This document shows, one piece after another, positions 46,740 through 58,378 of a DNA stretch of 64,000 bases. The position numbers and the translations under genes were made by a program. Position 1 is the stretch's first letter, and every line of letters starts with the position of its first letter. Origin of the DNA: Myotis daubentonii (lineage: Eukaryota > Chordata > Mammalia > Chiroptera > Vespertilionidae); the NCBI RefSeq assembly GCF_963259705.1, contig NC_081849.1, forward strand, positions 51,246,093-51,310,092, given 5' to 3'. Below the pieces are notes generated by a model, which searched no databases, had not been told where the DNA came from, and was given only the letters and a program-made list of their open reading frames with translations.

Positions 46740-46920
46740 TTACACTGTCACATATAATCTCATTGACCACCTTTTGAAGCATGTTAGGATTACTTCCCCC
46801 AATTTGTGGATAGGAGAATTGAGATTTGGAGGTCTTAAGTGACTTGCCGTAGGCCACTTGGCTATTCAGTGATAAAACTGGGAGCATTATTCAAGACTCT
46901 AGGATTCCAATACTCTATTC
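46740..46920 (-). repeat. MIR, antisense
   Basis: The order cacatataatctcattgacc, cccaatttgtggataggaga, cttaagtgacttgccgtagg, gataaaactgggagcatta is antisense MIR. Confidence 0.65.
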
Positions 46921-47065
46921 ACCTTACGTTTCTTTCAGAAATGTCAATGTTTAGGTCTCAGCAAGATTCACAGTTGATTTCCCTGTGATCATATCAGAAA
47001 ACCCTTGTATAATACAGGTGTCAGGAATCAAAGATAATACCAGCATTGTTTGTTACCGTTTAAAG

Positions 47066-47242
47066 CAGTGGTTCTCAACCTTGTTGCACATTAGAATCAC
47101 CTGGGAATCTTTTTAAAATCCTGATTTCTGGGCCCCATCCTCCGGAAATTCTGTTTCTTTGTTATGGGGTGAGGCCCAGAAATCAGGATTTTAAAAAAAT
47201 TCCCAGGTGATTCTAATGTGCAGCCAAGGTTGAGAACCACTG
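47066..47242. mobile_element. MER5A-type palindromic hAT-Charlie MITE
   Basis: Ends cagtggttctcaaccttg and aaggttgagaaccactg. The halves are inverted copies (ttagaatcacctggg against cccaggtgattctaa; aaaatcctgatttctgggcc against its complement). Flanking gtttaaag and gcttaaag form an 8-bp duplication with one mismatch. Confidence 0.9.
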
Positions 47243-47280
47243 GCTTAAAGTGAAAAACAAGTACAGGCCCCACTGTATCT

Positions 47281-47365
47281 TACTTCATTCAATTGTGTAT
47301 TCATTCAAACAACAAATAATTAAACACTGAAATACGTGCCAGGCATTGTGCTAGGCTCTATTATA
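47281..47365 (-). repeat. L2 3' end, antisense
   Basis: The block gtgtattcattcaaacaaca, aatacgtgccaggcattgtg, ctaggctctattata is the antisense L2 3' terminus. Confidence 0.55.
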
Positions 47366-47379
47366 CCTAACTCTATCAG

Positions 47380-47838
47380 TTATCTTTATGGCGTAACAAA
47401 TTATCCCCAATTAAATGGCTTAAGACAACAAAACATTTTTTAACTCACAGTTTCTCTGGGCCAGGAATTCAGGAGCACTTTAGCTGAGTGGTTCTGGGTC
47501 AGGTTCTCTCTTGAGGTTCAGTAAAGATGATCAGGAAGGCAGTCACCTGAAAGCTTGACCAGGGCTGGAGGATCTGCTTCCAAATTCACTCACATTGCTG
47601 TTGTCATGAGTCCTCAGTTCCTCACTAGCTTTTAGCTGGAAGCCTTAATTACTCATAATGTGGGCCTCTCTATATATTCAAATGTCCCCCCGCCTCCCTA
47701 AGAAATCACATTATGTCATTTCTACAATGAGAACAAGTCTATTCATGAGAACGAGTCATTAAATATAGTTCAAACTCAAGGTAAGGGGAATTCAGGTCCA
47801 CCTTTTGAAGGAAGAAGTATCAAAGCTTGTGAACATAT
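47380..47838 (+). repeat. MLT1-type MaLR LTR
   Basis: Order: atcagttatctttatggcgt aacaaatta, ggcttaagacaacaaaacat, cacagtttctctgggccagg, gctggaggatctgcttccaa, cctcagttcctcactagc. A SINE truncates or interrupts its 3' end. Confidence 0.75.
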
Positions 47839-47884
47839 TTTTTTAAAAAATATATTTGTATTGATTTCAGAGAGGAAGGGAGAG

Positions 47885-47939
<55 letters not shown>

Positions 47940-48094
47940 TCAATGATGAGAGAGAATCATTAATCAGCTGCCTCCTGCATGCCCCACACTGGGGATCAAG
48001 CCCACAACTCGGGCATGTGCCATGACCGGGAATCGAACTGTGACCCCCTGGTTCATAGGTCAACATTCAACCACTGAGCCACACCAGCTGGGCC
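47839..48094 (-). mobile_element. Ves-type SINE with expanded (GA)n
   Basis: A minus-strand SINE (head ggcccagctggtgtggctca, B-box ggttcgattcc-type cagttcgattcccgg) in which the CT-rich segment has grown to a (GA)n tract at about 47897-47936 on the plus strand. Confidence 0.9.
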
Positions 48095-49005
48095 ATATTT
48101 TAAAACTATTATACCAGTGAATATAATTTACTTTACAGAACTTAATCAAGTCATCACAAAACGATTTGTTAATCTAACTGTAACATTTGGGTATTGAAAG
48201 GAAAACTAAGTTTATCAGAGAAGAGAGTGGTGTTTTGTTGTTATTTCTTGTTTCCATTTTGTGTTCCCCCTGTTTATTAAAAATTCTATATACAGTGCTA
48301 AATAAATGGTGACTTGTTCTATGTTAATATATCAATTAGGAATTGCATTCAGTGTTTATAACAGAAAATCCAAACAACAAAACCTTAAATAGGAGGGATT
48401 TATTTTCCCCTACTCAAGTTCAGAAATGGGCAGTCCAGAGCTGGCAAGCTGTGCCTCCAGAGCAGTCATGAACCAGGCATCTTTGACTTCTCACACTATT
48501 AATGGTGTGTGGGGCTTTTGTTATTGTGGTTGAAATATGGCTGCTCCACCTCCAGCATCATGCCATTGCTCAGATAAAGAATGGATACAGGTCCAATGGC
48601 TAAATGAACATTGCTTCCATAAAGCTTCGAGCCCGTCCTAGGAACATCTCCTTTAATTTTGTAGGCCACATGGCCAACCATGGCTTTGAAGAGTCTGGGG
48701 AAGTGAAAATTTTTAACTGGACACATTGTCACCCTGAAAAAAAATCAGAATTCTGCTAGTAAAGAAAAAAAGATTTTGGCTTAAACAACTAGCAGTGTCA
48801 ACCACCCTGCTCCAAGGAGCCTCAACACACATTATTCTGCCCCAGGGAGCTCTGACAGATTATTGAAACACCAGATTGACAACAACTGTCTGAGGTTTAA
48901 CTGTTTTAAATGGGAGAATTTGGTTGTATTGAGTCTCACATATAAAGTATATTTTTCAAAGTAGGCACACTTTATTTTTTCTAGTTGATAATGTTTCAGA
49001 ATTGG
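48095..49005. other. No gene; one old unresolved repeat
   Basis: At about 48330-48610 the block ttaaataggagggatttatt ... gggcagtccagagctggcaa ... gaaatatggctgctccacc looks like an ancient interspersed repeat I cannot assign. The rest is unique-looking. Confidence 0.4.
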
Positions 49006-49009
49006 CTGA

Positions 49010-49400
49010 CAAAAATGTCACTTCCAGGAATTTGTCCCAAAAGATAACTAACTACACAGTTGTGCAAAGGGGCATACATAAGGAAGTTCATCAAAGAACT
49101 GTTTAAAATAGGAAACATTTGGGGGAAAATACAAAAATGTCAATAAATAGAAAACTGATTAAATGATGATAAATGTCCACTTAATGGACACTGTAACTTT
49201 TTAAAATGATGTTATTGGTGACATGCTGTTCAGTGGGAAAAGAACTGTGCACATAAGATCCAATTTATGAAGTACTGTATTTGTCTGTTTTTTTTATTCT
49301 TAGAGATGTATAGAAGACTATAACATGAATATTTTAAATGGTTATCTCTATGAGATTTGGGGGAAAAGAACACCTGTATTTGTTTGAGTAGTATATATTG
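49010..49400 (+). repeat. L1M 3' region
   Basis: Contains cacttccaggaatttgtccc, agaaaactgattaaatgatg, gaagtactgtatttgtctgt and ggttatctctatgagatttg in the order of old L1 3' sequence. Confidence 0.6.
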
Positions 49401-50544
49401 TTTTCATCAAAATAGTAGCTATTTAAAAAATACCCAAGAGTGGGAGGGGCTAACTTCATCCAGTATTCTTCATATCAACATTACTTGTTGCCACTAATTT
49501 TCTTAGACATCCTGTGGCTGAACTTATCCTTGGATAAGTTTCTTATTTTTGCTCATTGGAAAAATGTCATTCTTTATTCATTATAAATTTCACTAAAACT
49601 AAAATGAGGTGAGAAATCATGAACTTTTTTGCTTTGTTTTCCTTTCTATTTGGAGCACTGTGACATCCTGTTTTACGGCAGCTGTGGAAAGAAAGGCTGA
49701 GGAAGAGCGAAGAAGATGTAGGCAAAGCTGTAAGAGGGAGAAGTCTGGAGGCATGGGTCTGGGAAAGAGCACTCACCTGAACATCAGACTGTTGTCAGTC
49801 TGGTATTGCACTTCTTGCTTGAGCCTACCAGTTTATCTTTCTGACCTGTTTTCTCATCTGAAAAATGGGAGGTTTGGATAAGAATCACTAGGTGTTTTAA
49901 AATTCTTTTGGGAGATTCTTTTGGATCTATTAATGGCATATCCTGGGAAACTACCATAGGGCTAAATCTAAACAAATTAAAGAAAAAAAATGACGACAAC
50001 AATAACCTACACACGCTGTTTCATATTTCTCCCAGGCATGTTGTTAAGTAAGTTGCCAAGATTACACAATAGGTGGAGGGACCAAGATTCCAGCCCAGAG
50101 CCTACAATCCTTACAGCTACGCTGCAAGTCACTGAAGAACTATCTGAGGGCCTTTAAAGGAAACAAGAGAGCTCTCTCACCTTCAAGGTAGGCCCAATAA
50201 AGCCAAGACCTTACCCCCACCTCCTGACTGCGTTGAGGTTGCCTCCATGGCTCGCAGGCTCCCCCTTCTCAATTCAAAGATAGGTTTCTGATTCAATGTC
50301 CTTTTGCCAACTAAAGGAGGTAAGTTTTGCAAAGCCCCGAGGAAGTTCTTCCTGCCATTTGCCTGACAGCACTGAAGTCATGGCAGAACCGAAGTCCCCG
50401 AGTGCCTACAGAAGGCCTTATGGTATTACCATCAACTGAATTTTCAGCCCTTCCTACTTCACAGAACTGGTTACCCAGCACCCGTTTGCATATCTTATCT
50501 TGCCGTATTTCCTGTCATTAAGGCAGAGAGATACTGGGAAAAGA
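49401..50544. other. Upstream flank of the C1GALT1 promoter; no gene
   Basis: A weak MIR-like antisense block lies at about 50015-50130 (ttgccaagattacacaatag). No other recognised element is present, and no divergent coding exon is visible. Confidence 0.45.
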
Positions 50545-50576
50545 GTGTGTGTGTGTGTGTGGGGGGGGGGGGGGGG
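50545..50576. repeat. (GT)n followed by a G16 run
   Basis: Eight GT units at 50545-50560 run directly into 16 consecutive G (50561-50576), about 300 bp upstream of the CpG island. Such a run can form a G-quadruplex and is prone to length errors in assembly. Confidence 0.95.
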
Positions 50577-50819
50577 TTGCGGGTGAGGTGGGGGAATCGG
50601 AGAATAACAAGGTAAGAGCAGGCTCCAGGTCAAAAGACTCCTGCAGGGCCAGATCCTGCCCTCAGACCAAGGTCCACAAGGCGCCCCCAGTTTCAGTCCC
50701 TGCTGTCTCACTGCTTCAGTCCCGCTCCCGGCCCGGAAGCTAGTGCACGACCCCGCAGCATCGGAAGGAAGGCGAAAGCCAGCAGAGAGGGGCGGCCAGT
50801 GGGCTTCCACTCCTGCTCC

Positions 50820-51760
50820 CTGAAGACCCAACTTCCCAGACGACCTTCGCCCGAGGGCGGGGCGTGCGCTCGGCGGCCAATCCCCGCGTCCGCACGTCGC
50901 CGTAGCCCCGCCCACTTCGCCCCCACTAGCTCGGCTCTTCCCTGGGGCCGGGGCCGCCGCGGCGACGTCACCGCTAGGAGACCCCTGGGTGGCGCCTGCG
51001 CCGTTGGCGGGCCGCGGCCTGGACCGGCTGCGGGGAGGGGCGGTGCGAGAGGGCGGGAGCGGGCGCCGGGCCCCCCTCGGCCGCAGCCGCCGCCGCCGCC
51101 GCTGCTGCCGGGGAGAAATCTAGGCGGCAGCGGGCGGCCCCGGCTAGCGGCCACGAGCACTTCTGCGGCTGCCGAGTGGAGCGAAGGTCGCCGGTCTCGT
51201 GTCGTTCTCCTCTCCGCCCCCCAGGAGGGGCGAGAGGGAGTCGCCGCGGATGTCAGGTACGGCCGGCGGAGGCGCCCTCAGGCTGCGAGTCCGAGGTCTG
51301 GCTTCCCCGCGTCCTTCCCGGGCTCGGAGTGTTGGCGGGGGGAGCCTGGAGGGTGGCACCCGAGCGCGGGTGCCGCTAAACAGGTGTCTGGGAGTCGCCG
51401 CCGGCGCTGGGGGCGTGCGGGCTTCTGAGGGCGGCGCGGGCACTTCCTGCGCCCGGCGCCTCTGCGAACCGCGCCTGGGTCCGCCTGCCCTGCCGGCCGC
51501 TATTTTGTTCAGTTGTTGCTTCCTCTTCGCCGCGGGTCCTTCCCTGTCGCCCTCGCGCGCCTCTCTCCTCGCGCGCTGCCCTGCAGTCGAGCGGCGGCGG
51601 CGGCGGCGGGTTCCGGCGGGACCCTGTAGCGGTCCTGCCCCTCCGCCCGCGGGTCGAGCGGGACCAGCGGCTCAGGTGTGGGCACCTTCCCCGGGAGCCG
51701 CTGGACTGCCGCGCCAGCCGGGCGCCCAGCGAGCGGGCGGCTTCCTCCGGGCTGCGGCGG
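50820..51760. promoter_or_regulatory. C1GALT1: CpG island promoter of C1GALT1
   Basis: A sharply bounded GC-rich, CpG-dense stretch in otherwise AT-rich DNA. It has no TATA box. Visible candidate sites are a CCAAT at 50877-50881, GC boxes at 50906-50913 (CCCCGCCC) and 51037-51043 (GGGGCGG), a CRE-like CGACGTCA at 50963-50970 and an E2F-like TTGGCGGG at 51004-51011. This is the architecture of a broadly expressed housekeeping-type promoter, which fits C1GALT1. The long open frames on both strands here (up to 252 codons) come from low stop density in GC-rich DNA. Site functions are inferred from sequence only. Confidence 0.85.
51060..51256 (+). other. C1GALT1: C1GALT1 exon 1 (5' UTR), start approximate
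   Basis: The exon lies in the CpG island and ends at 51256 with CAG before GTACGG, a good splice donor (GT at 51257-51258). Its beginning is not defined by sequence; 51060 is a guess just downstream of the GC box and before a GCC-rich run. It holds an ATG at 51250-51252 in weak context (C at -3, T at +4) that is in frame with the coding sequence of exon 2. An in-frame stop (TAG, 51145-51147) lies upstream, with no other in-frame ATG between them. A second CAG|GTTTGT donor at 51768/51769 could serve a longer alternative first exon. Confidence 0.65.
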
Positions 51761-51769
51761 ATCTTCAGG

Positions 51770-53555
51770 TTTGTCGGGGACACATGCCCCTTTTCAAGTC
51801 CCCCTGGCTTGGCGGGATGACCGAGCCCGGTGTGCTCTGGGCACTTGCCCGCGGGGACAAGGAGGAGGAAAAGGTTTCCTTCTTCTCTTCCCCTTCCCCA
51901 GGTGCGAGTTGCTTAGTAGATGCTGCCAAGGTGGCCAGACAGCTGGGGTTTGGGTAAATTATATTCTCTTAAAAGATGTCCGTAATTTAGGGGTGGGGAC
52001 TTATTTTTCCCTAGCGCTTACCCTAACGCCTGCGTGTACCACACGCGCTGGAAATGGTGACTAGATTCATGATCTGGGTCTCTAAACTCTATTATAGATA
52101 TTGTGGCATATCCTTTTTACGTTTTCGGGTTGGGAACTGTTATGCTAAACCATGGATTGATTCCATTATGAAATTTAAAAGTTAGTTGTAAAAGTTGGAA
52201 CTTGAATGCGTTAGAGTGGGTGATTAGGCCGAGGTGTAAGGGGCGGAAATAGGTTCATGTGCGACCAGCTGGGCTTAGAACAGAGAGCCAGCTGTGCTGG
52301 GCACCGGGAGCAAGCGTCGTGCCTGACTTCAGGTGGTTTAATTCCGGTGTAAGTGTAGACGGTGGGAATCTTGAGTTTCTTGTGTCTTTTTTTTTTAAAT
52401 TTCTTTATTGATTAAGTTATTACATATGTGTCCTTATCCCCATATTCCTTGAGTTTTTAAGAGGGGTTTAGACAGCTTTTTACACCTTTATCAGATGAAT
52501 GTCAGGTGAGCCTTGTGCGTGATGCCGTGTGCTTCTGAGTATTGTGTATAGTAAACTAGATGCATTTTCGGCCTGCCTTATTGTGTATTGATGATGTGCA
52601 ATTTAAGTGAATGTAAAGTTTCAAGTTACCAAACAGGTAACTCTTTTTTACCATATGTTCAGGAAAATAATGATTTAGTCAGGAAAGGGTGACTCATTAA
52701 AGTTCTTTACAGGAAAAGAGTATGGTTTTTTAGTACTAGTGGAGAACTATTAAATGTGTCTCTCAAATTTGGTTGGAAGGTTTCAATGGATCTTTTTACT
52801 TAGGACTCAGCATTTAAAAAATATTTTGTGGTTACTACCCATTTAAAGATAGGTATGGTTTGTTTTTTTAAAAAAAGATGCTTTTTGGTATAGATTATAT
52901 ATTGCTGAGTATATTTAGTATTCAGAAATTCTTGAAATTCTTAGAATTTTATCACAGACTTATTTAGGAGTACATATAATGAATTAATGTTCACTTAGTC
53001 ATGGCAATACACAAGTTTGTCAATAGACATATGCCTTTTACTGTATATTTGTATACTGATTTGTGCTCACTAAGGTAAAAATTGCATCATATATAGCTTA
53101 TGAACTTTACAAACCATGGCAATATAAAATAGTCTTTGTGTGGTAAAATCATTGATTGGAATTCTTGTGACAGTACAGGCATAAACAATCATTAGATGGA
53201 AATGGACAATCATGCTGAACTTCAGTTCAGATTCACTTACAACTTTAAGCTTACAAGTATAATAAGTGTGAGACTTTTAGAAGATTTGTTGAGATTTGAG
53301 TAAAAAGGTTAGTATACAAACTAACAAGATTGAAAGAAAGGCATGACAAAATTCTTTTACTGAAAATTCAGTGGGATTAAGGTCATTCTTTTAAAAGAAG
53401 CAAGAAGAAAAAATGGGGAGTTGTTCCATAAAAAGAGAAGTAGCATTTTATCCTAAAATCTAAATGTGTATCTAATGTGTACTTAAATTTTCACTTTGTG
53501 CTTAAATTTGTACATAAATGCCAAAATCTGTAATGTGTGAAAATAGGAAATGTGT
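51770..53555. other. Intronic unique-looking sequence with one 5'-truncated L1 tail
   Basis: At 52381-52447 a 67-bp piece (T tract, then ctttattgattaagttatta and tgtccttatccccat) sits between cttgagtttct (52370-52380) and cttgagttttt (52448-52458). It looks like the extreme 3' end of a bat LINE inserted antisense with an 11-bp duplication. The rest is AT-rich with no recognised repeat. Confidence 0.5.
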
Positions 53556-53559
53556 CCCA

Positions 53560-53725
53560 CCTTTTGAGAAAAAAACTCCTGTGTCACAACTAGGGGGAGT
53601 GCTACTGGCATCTTGTGAGTATAGGCTCCAGATGTTGCTAAACATCTGACAGTAAACAACAGCCCCCACAACAGAGAATTTATTCAGCTCAAGATGTCAA
53701 TTGTGCCAAGTTAAGAAACTTTGGC
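53560..53725. repeat. Probable MER-series hAT fragment
   Basis: The block gagtgctactggcatcttgt, ctccagatgttgctaaacat, cagcccccacaacagagaat, gtcaattgtgccaagtt resembles a non-autonomous Charlie-type hAT. One terminus (ttaagaaactttggctta) is diverged. Confidence 0.5.
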
Positions 53726-53819
53726 TTACCGGGGCTTACGAAGTTGGGGCATAGATGGTGGAGGGAAGAGGGTGTTTGTTATGTAGACAGAGAAGACAAT
53801 AGGAATAGCGGAGCTAATT

Positions 53820-54475
53820 GCACTGGGGTATTTAGCAAACTGGAGTTCAGGTTTGCTGAAGCATAAATTATAAGGCATGGAGTATTAACATATGAGGCTG
53901 GAAACCTGGACAGAGTCTAGGTCAAGGAGGGGCCTTATCATGTCCTTAGTTTTTGTCTTGTAGGCAGCGGGGTCCCATGGACTGATAGAGTTCAACTTTT
54001 CATTTTAGATAGGTCATTCTGATAACAGAATGGGAATAAATTGAGGAGAGATAGCCTTGAGTCGGGCAGATTGGTGAGCTATTGCAGGATCTTAGGGGAG
54101 AGAGGAGGGTCTAAAATAGGACAAGTAGTAAAAATGGAGAGGAGAGGATGGATTAGAAAAATATTTAGGAAATAAAATTGGCAAGATTTGGTAATTGGAT
54201 ATGGGGTAAAGTAAGGAGAGTGTTAACAATGTCTCCCTAATTTTTACTTTAAATAATCCAATGGCCCCTGGTGAAATAGGAACCCATTGGTCAGTAATTT
54301 AGGTAATTACCAGTAAATTAGGTAAGATGAGCAGGTTTAAGGGAGGAAGGCAGTGAGTCACTTTTGGACATGTTGAATTTAACATGCCTGTGGTCCAGGT
54401 GGAAATGCTTTGTGTGTATATAAATCTGAAAGTTGGAGGAACTCTGGAAAGGATCAAGAGATCTTTTCGTGTAAC
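53820..54475 (-). repeat. L2 LINE, antisense
   Basis: Long antisense L2 3' segment: ccttatcatgtccttagttt, ggtcattctgataacagaat, gagctattgcaggatcttag, cacttttggacatgttgaat, taacatgcctgtggtccagg. It contains two short internal duplications of gtaatttaggtaattacc-type sequence near 54290-54325. Confidence 0.75.
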
Positions 54476-54693
54476 AAGTGTGGGAAATAAGTGCAATTTA
54501 GTTTTTCTTATATTATTTCATTCCCTATATAAACTATCTTCCTTTATTTAAGTTTTGTCACAAAAGTAATAGGTATGTACTTGATTTTAAAAAGTAAAAC
54601 ATTAAAAAGTTAAAATGCCAATAAATTTGTCCTTGCTGCCCATGCCACCCAGTCTTAATTCCCAGAGGTATCCCTTGTTAAATATTTTGTATT

Positions 54694-55350
54694 CAGTAGT
54701 TCCTCCTTATCCATGGGGGATATGGTCTAGGAACTCCAGAAGATGCCTGAAATTGTGGATAGTACCAAACCCTGTTATACATACATACTTCAGAGATATT
54801 ATGAATTCAGTTCCAGATCATTGCAATAAAGCAAGTCATAATCTTTTAGTTGGTGGAGGGTTTTGCCTTTAATTTGTTTTATAAAAAACAAAAGGCAACA
54901 TCTGTGAAGCACAATAAAGCAAAGTGCAATAAAATGAGGTATGCCTGTATATACTGTTTTTTCCCCCTCAGCATACATACACATATACATAATTTCTTAT
55001 GGTTTCTCTTTGAAAGCAACACTACTCTTGTGCTTTGGGGCCATTATTAAGTTATAAGGATTACTTCAATATAATCACTTTCATACCAGTACTAGCTCAT
55101 CTGATAACCTAACTACTAAATGCCTAACATGAGGGGGAAACATTTACAGCTTAGATGTGTACAAAGGGATGATTCATGTCCTGGGTGGGACAGAGCTGGA
55201 TGGTGTGAGATTTCATCATGCTACTTAGAACAGTAGGCATTTTAAAACTTATGAATTGTTTATTCTGGAATTTTCATTTAACATTTTCGGACTACAGGTA
55301 ACTGAAATAATGGAAAGTGAAACTGCAGATAAAGTGGGGGGGCTATTGTA
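54694..55350. mobile_element. Tigger (pogo-like) DNA transposon remnant with nested MITE
   Basis: Left end cagtagttcctccttatccatgg-type and right end agataaagtggggggctattg-type are inverted repeats of a Tigger-like element. Interior blocks such as gcctaacatgagggggaaac and ggatgattcatgtcctgggt fit the same group. A smaller palindromic element sits inside at about 54781-54949. The transposase is not intact. Confidence 0.65.
54781..54949. mobile_element. Nested Tigger-type MITE
   Basis: The ends acatacttcagagatattat and gaggtatgcctgta are inverted repeats of the type found in human Tigger1-related MITEs, adjoined by TA. The interior carries caataaagcaagtcataat and gcacaataaagcaaagtgc. It interrupts the outer Tigger remnant. 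Confidence 0.6.
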
Positions 55351-55439
55351 CATCATTCTAGAATTTTTTATATATACAGAAGCATTTAAAAAGCCAAATG
55401 CAATCATACTATACAAACTGTAGAGCTTTGTCTTAAAAA

Positions 55440-55680
55440 ATAAATCTTTTATCTTACATGGGTGTTATGAGAGAAAATAAGTGAAAAGTGTAAAGTGGAG
55501 ATTAATGGTTATAGAGCATGATCTCTTTGATATAAATTAAAGGATGTACATACATTTATGCTTATACAGGCATTACTTTTTTTCCATGGATACATAAGAA
55601 GCAGTAGTAGTTACCTTTGGGGAGAGCTAGGTGTAGAGATGAAAATAAAATGTTATTATTTTCTGTATAAACTAATTCCT
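55440..55680 (+). repeat. Probable old L1 fragment
   Basis: The weak L1M-like 3' order gagcatgatctctttgatat ... ttccatggatacataagaag ... agttacctttggggagagct. Confidence 0.4.
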
Positions 55681-55689
55681 TGTCAGTAA

Positions 55690-56290
55690 ATAAACATTGC
55701 TGTGGCTACCAAGAACATCTTTCAGGTTATGTCCCTAAGAGAAATTTCTGGTTATGAAATGATAGGACAAGGCATATTAATTTCAAAAATTTAAAAGATA
55801 TTGCCAGCCCTTGCCAGGTTGCTCAGTTGGTTGGAGCGTTGGTCCATACACCAAAAGTTTTTGGATTTGATTTCTGGTCAGGGCACATTACTAGTACATA
55901 GGTTGCTTGTTCGATCTTCAGTCGAACAAGGCAATCTTCAGGCAATGTGTCAATGTTTCTCTCACATCGATGTTTTCCTTTCTGTCCCACAACCTTTCTA
56001 AAATCAGTAAACGTATACCTCAGGTGAGTATAAAAAAAATATTGCCTAATTGCCCTTCCAAAAGACAGTAAATATTGTGAGAAAGAATGTATGAGTGCCA
56101 GTTTTCTCTCACATCTATGTCAATATTGGGTGTTACTAAATTTAAATTTTTTTTCCAGTATGACAGGTTAAAAATAGTATCTCCATTTACTTTACCTTCC
56201 TTTAATATGACTGAAATTTGAACATCCTTGACCATTGTATTTTCTTATTAGGTACATCCTTTTTTAAGTATCTGTTTTTATATTAGGTTG
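55690..56290 (-). repeat. L1 fragment, antisense, split by a SINE
   Basis: The left part has gtccctaagagaaatttctg and tgaaatgataggacaaggca; the right part has ttgcccttccaaaagacagt and gaaagaatgtatgagtgcca. This is the antisense order of L1 ORF2 3' sequence. The SINE at 55806-56034 lies between. Confidence 0.55.
55806..56034 (+). mobile_element. Ves-type SINE, diverged
   Basis: Plus-strand SINE (ccttgccaggttgctcagtt, paired gtcaatgtttct and catcgatgttttc motifs). Flanks agatattgcc (to 55805) and aatattgcc (to 56046) form a short target duplication. A local gttcgatcttcagtcgaaca palindrome is a private change in this copy. Confidence 0.8.
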
Positions 56291-57575
56291 ATCTTTTGTT
56301 TTTCTCTTTATGATACTTTTTGCTTATTTTGTTTGTTTTGCTGCACATTTTTTTTTAACATTTAATATAGAAACATACCTTTGAACCAGCAGTTTCACTG
56401 CCAGAAATTTATCCAATGAATAACCTCATACAATTTAGTCATAGCTTTTGAGTTTGGGGACGATCTCAGTTCTTTATATAAAAATATAAAAATGGGTTTT
56501 CTCCTAATTTTGTTTTTATTTTATTTTTTAAATAGTGAAATCTTAGAATCATTTGGAATTTGAAAGAGAAATTCCATCTGTGCTTTTTACTTTTTCCCAT
56601 ATGATTAATTCAATATATTTCTTGAATGAGCCATCTTTATTTGAAATGCTATGTGGCTTATGTATTAAATTTCCATATGTGCTTGTTTTTCTAATAGATT
56701 ATTTTGATCTGATAAAAACCAACAGGGCTATCTTTGGGCTTACAAAGGTAGGTTAATTAACTTGCTATGAGAGACTAAACACCAGAGGAACTGCCAGCAT
56801 TTCACTAAATAAAGAAGGGACAGGGCTAATATAGGGTTTTGAACAGTGGGTTTAGATACAATTTAAATGAATCAATATTTGATAGGTTTAAAGCACAGGG
56901 AGACTGTGTGTCAAGGAGTTAATTAACATCTGGCATAAGCTAAGAAGCCCAGTCAGAGTCCTGTTGCCTTGGAGACTACAAATTTAAGATAAATGTGGAA
57001 TGTTGTGTCTGAGAAATCCTTATCTGACTGATTTGGAAATTGAGGCTGCTTCTGTTAAATTAATGATTCATCATCCATGCAAGAGTGGGATATTGTAATA
57101 TCATTGATACACTTTGTGACAGTCTGGTTATAGAGAGAAAAAGTTTCTCAGTGCTATGTCTTTTAAATTAAAAATTTTTTTTTACAGATTCACGGATACA
57201 TTGATATGCCTGTTTGACCTGAATATAAAATTATTTTTATTACTATACCACCATTTATTGTAGGTAATATATTTTAATATTTGGCAGGCCTAATCTACCC
57301 TCCAACCCCCAGTGTGTCCCTTTCAAGAATTTTCCAGTATACTCATGCTTATTTTTCCAAACAGCATTTAGAATAATTTCATCATTATTAGATTTTTAAA
57401 ATCTTGTATTTAACTGGGTCTGGTAGGGTTAGTTCACCCCCATATCCCTTTCCAGAATTTCTCATGTTCACATGTTTATTTTTCCATACTATGTGAATAC
57501 TTTATACCAAGTTGTTTAACTTTAAAAAATCTTATATTTTTGTTGGGGTGCATTACATATATAGGTTAATTTGGA
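56291..57575. other. Intronic sequence without recognisable gene
   Basis: AT-rich with several T tracts. A local repetition of ccccatatccctttccagaa/ccccagtgtgtccctttcaa-type sequence about 130 bp apart (57300-57460) suggests an old duplication. A faint L1-like block (gaaacatacctttgaaccag) is at about 56370-56450. Confidence 0.4.
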
Positions 57576-57726
57576 GAAAATCAACATCTTTATTGTTGAT
57601 TTGTTTTTCCATTATTTTTTATTATGGTAAAAGACACATAAAATTTACCATCTTAACCATTTTAAGTGTAAGTTTCAGTGGTATTAGGTACATTTATATT
57701 GTGGTGCAACTGAAATGACATACCCA

Positions 57727-58378
57727 TCCTATCTAATAAAAGAGAAACATGGTAATTAGCCGTACGACCGCTACCCTTCCCGTTGGCTAATCAGGGCAAT
57801 ATGCAAATTAACTGCCAGCTAAGATGGCGGCCGGCAGCCAGGCTGCTGACACGAACAGGAGGCTTGCTTGCTTCAGTGACGGAGGACTCCAACGTTCCCT
57901 GCCTGCCGCTGCTGGGCTCTGAGCTGCTAAGAAACATTGTTACAAATATAGAAGCTAAACAAAACCCCAGAAACCTGTTTTCAGTCAGCCGGGATCGCAG
58001 ACCTGGAATCGCAACAAAGTTTCAAATACAGAAAGTTAACAAAGCCAGAAACCTGCTTTCAGCTGCGACGTCTCACAGCTAAAGCCAGCTCTCAGCTCCA
58101 GTGACAGCCATAAATCCAAGAATAAAAAAAAAAAATAAGGAAAAAAGGAGCAGTTGGGAGCTTCAGTCACACACCAGCCTGAAAACGGCCCTCAGCGCCT
58201 CAGCCAGACTGGCCAGGCACCCCAGTGGGGACCCCCACCCTGAAGGGGGTGTGACCAAATGCAAACAGCCATCATTGCCTCATCCAAGCTAGCCAGGCAC
58301 CCAAGCGGGACCCCCACCCTGATCCAGGACACCCTTCAGGGCAAACCAGCCAACCCCCACCCATGCACCAGGCCTCTA
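57727..58378 (+). mobile_element. Helitron array 1, first copy
   Basis: Starts TCCTATCTAATAAAAGAGAA within the L1, with the atgcaaattaactg box and an aagatggcggcc motif. It carries a 13-to-16-bp A tract region near 58125 and two tandem segments ending ccaggcacccaagcggga-type (58190-58330). Its 3' end, atgcaccaggcctcta, lacks a good hairpin and abuts the next Helitron directly. It belongs to the same subfamily as 62724-63328, which is in the opposite orientation. Confidence 0.85.

Noticed and set aside
50600..50820. A divergent gene sharing the C1GALT1 promoter
   Set aside because: No minus-strand exon with a credible donor and coding content is seen upstream of the island. Human C1GALT1 also has no close divergent coding neighbour that I know of.
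50799..51957. Long open frames of 150-252 codons on both strands in the CpG island
   Set aside because: They exist in several frames at once, are Arg/Pro/Ala/Gly-rich and reflect low stop-codon density in GC-rich DNA. None shows a domain or continues at a sensible splice site, except the short in-frame ATG discussed for exon 1.
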